Positions 60,601-64,000 of a stretch of 64,000 bases of DNA are shown here, piece by piece; position 1 is the first letter of the stretch; every line of letters starts with the position of its first letter. The notes beneath the pieces were generated by a model. It saw only the letters and a list, made by a program, of their open reading frames with translations, searched no databases and was not told where the DNA came from. This DNA comes from an uncultured Oligoflexia bacterium (lineage in GTDB: Bacteria > Bdellovibrionota > Bacteriovoracia > Bacteriovoracales > Bacteriovoracaceae): NCBI GenBank assembly GCA_937120495.1, contig CAKZJW010000024.1, positions 1 through 64,000 of the forward strand, in the 5' to 3' direction. The position numbers and the translations under genes were made by a program.

Positions 60601-60681
60601 GGGCTTGCCCTCAACAAGCAAAAAAGGGGATTTATCCCCTTGGGCCGAAGGCTCTTTTTTGGGACTCAGATATCTGAGTCC
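60601..60681. other. stem-loop cluster, oriT candidate
   Basis: Three hairpins in 60 bp: AAGGGGAT / ATCCCCTT (60624-60641), GGGCC-gaa-GGCTC followed by six T (60642-60660, terminator-like), and the perfect 20-bp palindrome GGACTCAGATATCTGAGTCC (60662-60681). They lie 720 bp upstream of mobC and 1.1 kb upstream of the relaxase, where oriT is normally found. No nic consensus that I can identify; the call is by position and structure. The stretch 60503-60600 shows nothing more. Confidence 0.45.
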
Positions 60682-60870
60682 ATGCTTGCAACCACCAAAA
60701 TATACAAAAAAACAAAACTAGAAAATAGAATACAAACGAAAAATTAAAAACGACTAAAAATACAATAAACCAATCCAAAAAAGAAAACAAAAAACTACCA
60801 AAGCAAACTAAAAACAATACCAAGCTAATCAAAATTAACAACCCAAACAATTAACAAAAAAAATACTTTC
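60682..60870 (+). other. G-depleted, A/C-rich tract
   Basis: About 190 bases between the palindrome and the ribosome site of the lipoprotein gene. The plus strand is almost entirely A and C, with only a few G and T residues and long runs of A. Such a strand cannot fold, so it would remain single-stranded as RNA leader or as transferred DNA. No open reading frame of note on either strand. Confidence 0.65.
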
Positions 60871-60890
60871 AAGTAAAAGGAGGAATACGC

Positions 60891-61211
60891 ATGCTATTTC
60901 AAAATATCCCTATATCCAAAAAAATGTCTATGTTACTTATTCTACTAATCGTTTGCACTTCGTGCAGCTCTTACAAGTATCAATGTAAAAAAATTGTGAA
61001 GTCATTAAAAGTTCAAAATAAGCTAATTATAAAAATAAAAAAGCAACGAGAGTCAAAAGAAGTAATAGAACAGATAAATATGAACAGTAGCCTAAAAAGA
61101 TCAGAGTATTACTTAAAGGAACTTTTTAAAAGTATCCAACTCTCAAATGAAGCAGTCATCAGACACTTAGAAATAGATCGAAGCCATAAAGGAGGAAGAG
61201 ATGACAAGTAA
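60891..61211 (+). CDS. small lipoprotein, mobilisation operon
   Basis: 106 residues; AAGGAGG lies 7 nt before the ATG. Signal peptide II with lipobox in LLILLIVCTSCSS, then a highly basic helical region (KIVKSLKVQNKLIIKIKKQRESKEV). Family not recognised. First gene of the group that ends with the relaxase; small lipoproteins in this place can be entry-exclusion proteins (compare TraT/EexN), an inference from context only. Overlaps the next start by 11 bp. Confidence 0.7.
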   Translation: MLFQNIPISKKMSMLLILLIVCTSCSSYKYQCKKIVKSLKVQNKLIIKIKKQRESKEVIEQINMNSSLKRSEYYLKELFKSIQLSNEAVIRHLEIDRSHKGGRDDK

Positions 61212-61380
61212 TTCAAACTTAGAAGAACAGGGAAATCAAATATTGAAAGATATTGGTACTTTGGATGGAGTTACAGAAGAATTGAATGAGCTTGATGTTA
61301 TAGATTCAGAAGCAGAGATGGAAGAAGTAGGAAGTGTGCTAACTGTTTTAGGGAAAGCACTCTTAGCAATCTTTAAATAA
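61201..61380 (+). CDS. small acidic protein (59 aa)
   Basis: 59 residues, starting inside the lipoprotein gene with GGAGG upstream. Very acidic (TLDGVTEELNELDVIDSEAEMEEVG), ending with a hydrophobic helix (VLTVLGKALLAIF). No family recognised. The good ribosome site and tight packing with mobC 19 bp downstream support a real gene. Confidence 0.65.
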   Translation: MTSNSNLEEQGNQILKDIGTLDGVTEELNELDVIDSEAEMEEVGSVLTVLGKALLAIFK

Positions 61381-61399
61381 ACTATTAGGAGATTTTAGT

Positions 61400-61747
61400 A
61401 TGGCAAAGAATAAGAAAATTAAAAAGAAACTTTATACACATGCAACATGTGTAAAGCTTGATGAGAATGAATATGAAAATATCTCAGAAGCTTCGAAAGT
61501 AACAGGGAAAAGTATTCCTGAGATTTTGAGAAGTTGTTATTTTAAAAAACCGATTGGTAGACCTTTAATTGCTAATGATATGGCAAAGACCATTAGAGCA
61601 GAGCTAAAAAGAATCGGAAATAATGTAAATCAAATCGCTCGATTGATGAATAGTGGCATCTATGATGGTTGGCATAGTGAATTTAGAGACTTTCATCGTG
61701 ACTTTGCAAAAATCTGCCAGTTACTTGTTAGTTATTCGAGAAGTTAA
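61400..61747 (+). CDS. mobC: MobC-family relaxosome protein
   Basis: 115 residues. The MobC signature is present: IRAELKRIGNNVNQIARLMNSG (L+RIGNNLNQIAR). A preceding VKLDENEYENISEASKVTGKSIPEILR resembles a ribbon-helix-helix fold. MobC proteins bind oriT, extend melting and recruit the relaxase. Its stop overlaps the start of the relaxase gene (TAATG), the usual order mobC-relaxase. Confidence 0.9.
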   Translation: MAKNKKIKKKLYTHATCVKLDENEYENISEASKVTGKSIPEILRSCYFKKPIGRPLIANDMAKTIRAELKRIGNNVNQIARLMNSGIYDGWHSEFRDFHRDFAKICQLLVSYSRS

Positions 61748-63582
61748 TGGCATGGAATCATATAAGAGGCTTTCGTTCTGGTATGCAAGGTGCAATTGAA
61801 TATGCTTTACGAATGGTTCAAGAAGGTGCTGCATTTCATAGTTCAGTTGGGTCTTCTGATCCTAAAGAAATAGCCTCTATTTGGAAAGCAGATCAGAAAC
61901 TTCATAATTATAAAGGAGCAAAAAAGTATTACGTTGTTAAACAAAGTTTTAGCATTGAAGATGGCAAAAGATCATCCTTGGAAGATCTTAAAGAAGTAGG
62001 AAGAAAGACAGCAGAGAAGTTATTTCCAAATCACGATTTTGTGGTTGGCCAGCACACAGATACAAAAAATATACATAATCATATAATCTTTAATATTGTG
62101 AATCATGAAACCGGACGAATCATAAATAATAAATATGAAAACCGTAATCGACTGATGGAGATTAGTGATAAGCTTTGCAAGGAAAAAGGCTTGTCGGTCA
62201 TACAGCCAGAGGAAAAACTAAAAATAGAAAAAGGTAAGTATGATCTTGAAAAACAACGAAAGAAAATTGGACGGTATGCGTATGTTAAAGATTTAAAGCA
62301 AAAGGCAGATTTGGCCAAAGAGCTGTCGATAGACTTTAAAGAGTATTCATCTTTTCTTGGAGCATTTGATATAAAAATCAGAGTTGAAAAGGATAATATC
62401 TCTTATCTTTATCCAGATAAAAAAAGACCCATTAGAGGAGAAAAGCTTGGAGAGACATACGAAAGATCTAGTTTAACAAAGGACTTTATTAAAAACGAAG
62501 AAAGATTTCGCACTAACCCTAAGTTAAGAGAATCCTTCTTAGGAGAAATAGATAGAGTTAAAAATAATAAAAACTATGTTTTTACCTCTGAAGAGAGAAA
62601 AGAGTTCTTAAAGTCGGTAGAAAGTTTTACATCAAAGGGAAGACGAGAGCAAAGATATATGTCACCTTCTGAGAAGAATCTAGGACGTATTAAGTTTCCA
62701 GACTCGGAACTAAAAAAGGCTAAGAGTAATAGCATTATAGATTATGCAAAGAAGAACAAAATAGGACTTGTAACTGATGATAAGGGAAAGACCGTTTTAA
62801 AAGGCCGAGAGCATATATCAGTACAAAACTACTCTTGGAAAAATAACAAAAATGGAACAAGAGGAAACATAATTGATTTTGTGGCAATTGATAAGAATAT
62901 TTCATTTATAAAGGCAGTTTCAATCTTAAATGATAACCCTCGGTTAACTCTATTAGAAGAACACCATAAAATCAAAAAGATGGAATACAAGTCTTTTCAT
63001 ATTCCTAAAGACAAGAGGATGAATAAGGACAAGGCAATTAGTCATATTGGTAAACTTTTTTATCAAAAAGGATGGGACTCTCAAATGATCTCACCTTTAA
63101 TGAAAAGAGGGCAGCTACAAGTCGACAAAAAGGGACGTATATTCTTGTTTGGTGAAAGTGACGACAAAGGAGCTTATGAGTTCTACCAAGATCATAATAA
63201 GAAATGGCAAAAGCAAGAGCATGGAAAGTTTACTAATAGTTTCTTTAAAAGCTTTAATCATTCGAAAAAAGGAACTCTTTTCTTAGACTCATTCTCATTT
63301 ATGAATCAGGCTAAAAAGTCTGATTTAACTCAAAAAGAAAGCTCTAGGAGTATTTTATCTTTAATGAAGTTAAATGTTGAAGAGGTCGATCGTTTCGTAG
63401 CAGAAAACAAGAACATGACAGAGTTAAATATCTTTTTACCAAAAGGAAAGAAGTTAAAAGGATTTCTAATTGGGTTTATATCTACTTTAAAAGATAGATA
63501 TAAAAGCTTTGGAATGAGTATCAATACTTCTGATGATATTGGGAAATCAACATCAAGAGACATCGACATTAATTTTCATTAA
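61747..63582 (+). CDS. MOBP-type relaxase with primase-like C-terminal domain
   Basis: 611 residues. Relaxase/VirD2-like N-terminal domain with the three-His metal motif HTDTKNIHNHIIFN (H103, H110, H112) and a candidate catalytic Tyr in an upstream helix (AIEYALRMV). The region of about 320-400 (NSIIDYAKKNKIGLV, SVQNYSWKNNKNGTRGNIIDFVAIDKNISFIKAVSIL) matches the CHC2/DnaG-like pattern, here without zinc cysteines, and is followed by a region with TOPRIM-like strands (KGTLFLDSFSFMNQAKK). The relaxase nicks oriT and pilots the strand; the primase-like tail may prime replacement-strand synthesis in the recipient. Such fusions are known in Firmicute and some proteobacterial elements. Confidence 0.9.
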   Translation: MAWNHIRGFRSGMQGAIEYALRMVQEGAAFHSSVGSSDPKEIASIWKADQKLHNYKGAKKYYVVKQSFSIEDGKRSSLEDLKEVGRKTAEKLFPNHDFVVGQHTDTKNIHNHIIFNIVNHETGRIINNKYENRNRLMEISDKLCKEKGLSVIQPEEKLKIEKGKYDLEKQRKKIGRYAYVKDLKQKADLAKELSIDFKEYSSFLGAFDIKIRVEKDNISYLYPDKKRPIRGEKLGETYERSSLTKDFIKNEERFRTNPKLRESFLGEIDRVKNNKNYVFTSEERKEFLKSVESFTSKGRREQRYMSPSEKNLGRIKFPDSELKKAKSNSIIDYAKKNKIGLVTDDKGKTVLKGREHISVQNYSWKNNKNGTRGNIIDFVAIDKNISFIKAVSILNDNPRLTLLEEHHKIKKMEYKSFHIPKDKRMNKDKAISHIGKLFYQKGWDSQMISPLMKRGQLQVDKKGRIFLFGESDDKGAYEFYQDHNKKWQKQEHGKFTNSFFKSFNHSKKGTLFLDSFSFMNQAKKSDLTQKESSRSILSLMKLNVEEVDRFVAENKNMTELNIFLPKGKKLKGFLIGFISTLKDRYKSFGMSINTSDDIGKSTSRDIDINFH

Positions 63583-63672
63583 TTAAGTCTAACTAAATTA
63601 TCAAAATTACTAAGAAGCCAGCTAGCAATGATTGCATAGAGAGGTTTTTTAGTAGCTAAACTGGAGGAACAA

Positions 63673-64000
63673 ATGGAAACACAAGTAAATAAAGTAATCA
63701 TAAAGAAAAAAGCAAAAGGTGATGGATCATCATCAATAAAGATTAGTAAGGAGGTGAAGAAAAAACTTAATTCACTCTTAATTAAGATCAATAAAAAGGA
63801 TTTTGGAAAAAGAGTACGATCAGAAAAAGTTATACTTTTGGCCTTGCAGCAAATTGATGAAGAACATATCAAGGAGTTACAGAACTCAGCACTTACAAAT
63901 GCAGATAAATTAGAGATTAAATATAGGGAATATGTCTCACGAAATGGGAGCATTTCTAAGGATGAGTTTCTTGGAAAACTATTGGAAATAGGAGCATTTG
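63673..64000 (+). CDS. paralogue of the 26991 protein, partial
   Basis: The frame is open to the window end; ATG with GGAGG upstream (CTGGAGGAACAAATG). Visible residues include SIKISKEVKKKLNSLLIKINKKDFG, VRSEKVILLALQQIDEEHIKELQN and YREYVSRNGSISKDEFLGKLLEIGAF. Length and order of secondary structure resemble the protein at 26991. Likely an RHH-type DNA-binding mobile-element protein; position after the relaxase suggests a relaxosome or partition role. The opposite-strand frame 63579-63953 is a shadow. Confidence 0.7.
   Translation, partial: METQVNKVIIKKKAKGDGSSSIKISKEVKKKLNSLLIKINKKDFGKRVRSEKVILLALQQIDEEHIKELQNSALTNADKLEIKYREYVSRNGSISKDEFLGKLLEIGAF

Larger units (their letters stand above)
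26675..64000. mobile_element. putative integrative conjugative element, left end and interior
   Basis: From the tRNA-like fragment to the end of the window nearly all genes are accessory: plasmid-type small proteins, hipBA, a DGR, a sigma-54-linked signalling operon, a complete set of F-type mating-pair genes, a serine recombinase, MobC and a MOBP-type relaxase. If integration was in a minus-strand tRNA gene, the intact tRNA and probably the integrase lie beyond 64000. That everything from 26.7 kb belongs to one element is inference; nested or adjacent islands are possible. Confidence 0.6.

Noticed and set aside
63579-63953. 124-aa minus-strand open frame at the right edge
   Set aside because: It is antisense to the plus-strand gene at 63673, which has a good ribosome site and resembles the protein at 26991.
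1-64000. CRISPR arrays, rRNA genes, complete tRNA genes, insertion sequences
   Set aside because: None seen: no regularly spaced identical direct repeats of CRISPR type, no rRNA-like stretches, only the tRNA 3' fragment at 26675, and no intact transposase.

Overview
The window looks like the chromosome of a low-GC Gram-negative bacterium. Outer-membrane barrels, lipoproteins, LysM proteins and abundant exported hydrolases would fit a Bdellovibrio/Bacteriovorax-type predator. That placement is an inference from gene content and AT-rich codon use; no rRNA or complete tRNA gene is present to confirm it.

Bases 1-26,500 are ordinary chromosome: ridA, a malic enzyme-phosphotransacetylase fusion, two ABC-F ATPases, a subtilase, coaE, phenylalanine hydroxylase with its pterin recycling enzyme, an ECF sigma/anti-sigma operon with two secretin-domain paralogues, an M1-like metallopeptidase, a dihydrolipoamide-dehydrogenase-like flavoprotein, several hydrolases, a lipoxygenase homologue and a histidine kinase.

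At about 26,675 there is a fragment resembling a tRNA 3' end on the minus strand, followed by a strong terminator. I read it as the left attachment site of an integrated element that runs to or past the right edge of the window. The accessory region carries large palindromes, a hipBA toxin-antitoxin pair, and then a complete diversity-generating retroelement (DGR, 31,018-34,918). The DGR has a variable surface lipoprotein, an HTH protein with an Avd-like helical domain, Avd, a reverse transcriptase and a template repeat. Template and variable repeats are identical at all 100 non-adenine positions and differ at 15 of 25 adenines. An outer-membrane barrel lies upstream and two LysM envelope proteins lie downstream.

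A six-gene minus-strand operon (44,063-36,955) encodes a sigma-54 activator, a small protein, a TPR-like protein, an MFS transporter, a peptide-type solute-binding protein and a hybrid histidine kinase. Divergent from it is a 15-kb F-type conjugation operon. In the divergent gap lie three 22-bp-spaced inverted repeats and a sigma-54 promoter that points into the conjugation genes. The conjugation operon encodes a coupling protein fused to a TraU-like domain, a GspE/PilB-like ATPase, a thioredoxin-like protein, a pilin, TraL/E/K/B/V/C, a TraH-like protein and TraG-N. A serine recombinase, an oriT-like stem-loop region, MobC and a relaxase with a primase-like tail follow. The whole is best read as an integrative conjugative element that carries a DGR and may be controlled by an extracellular signal.
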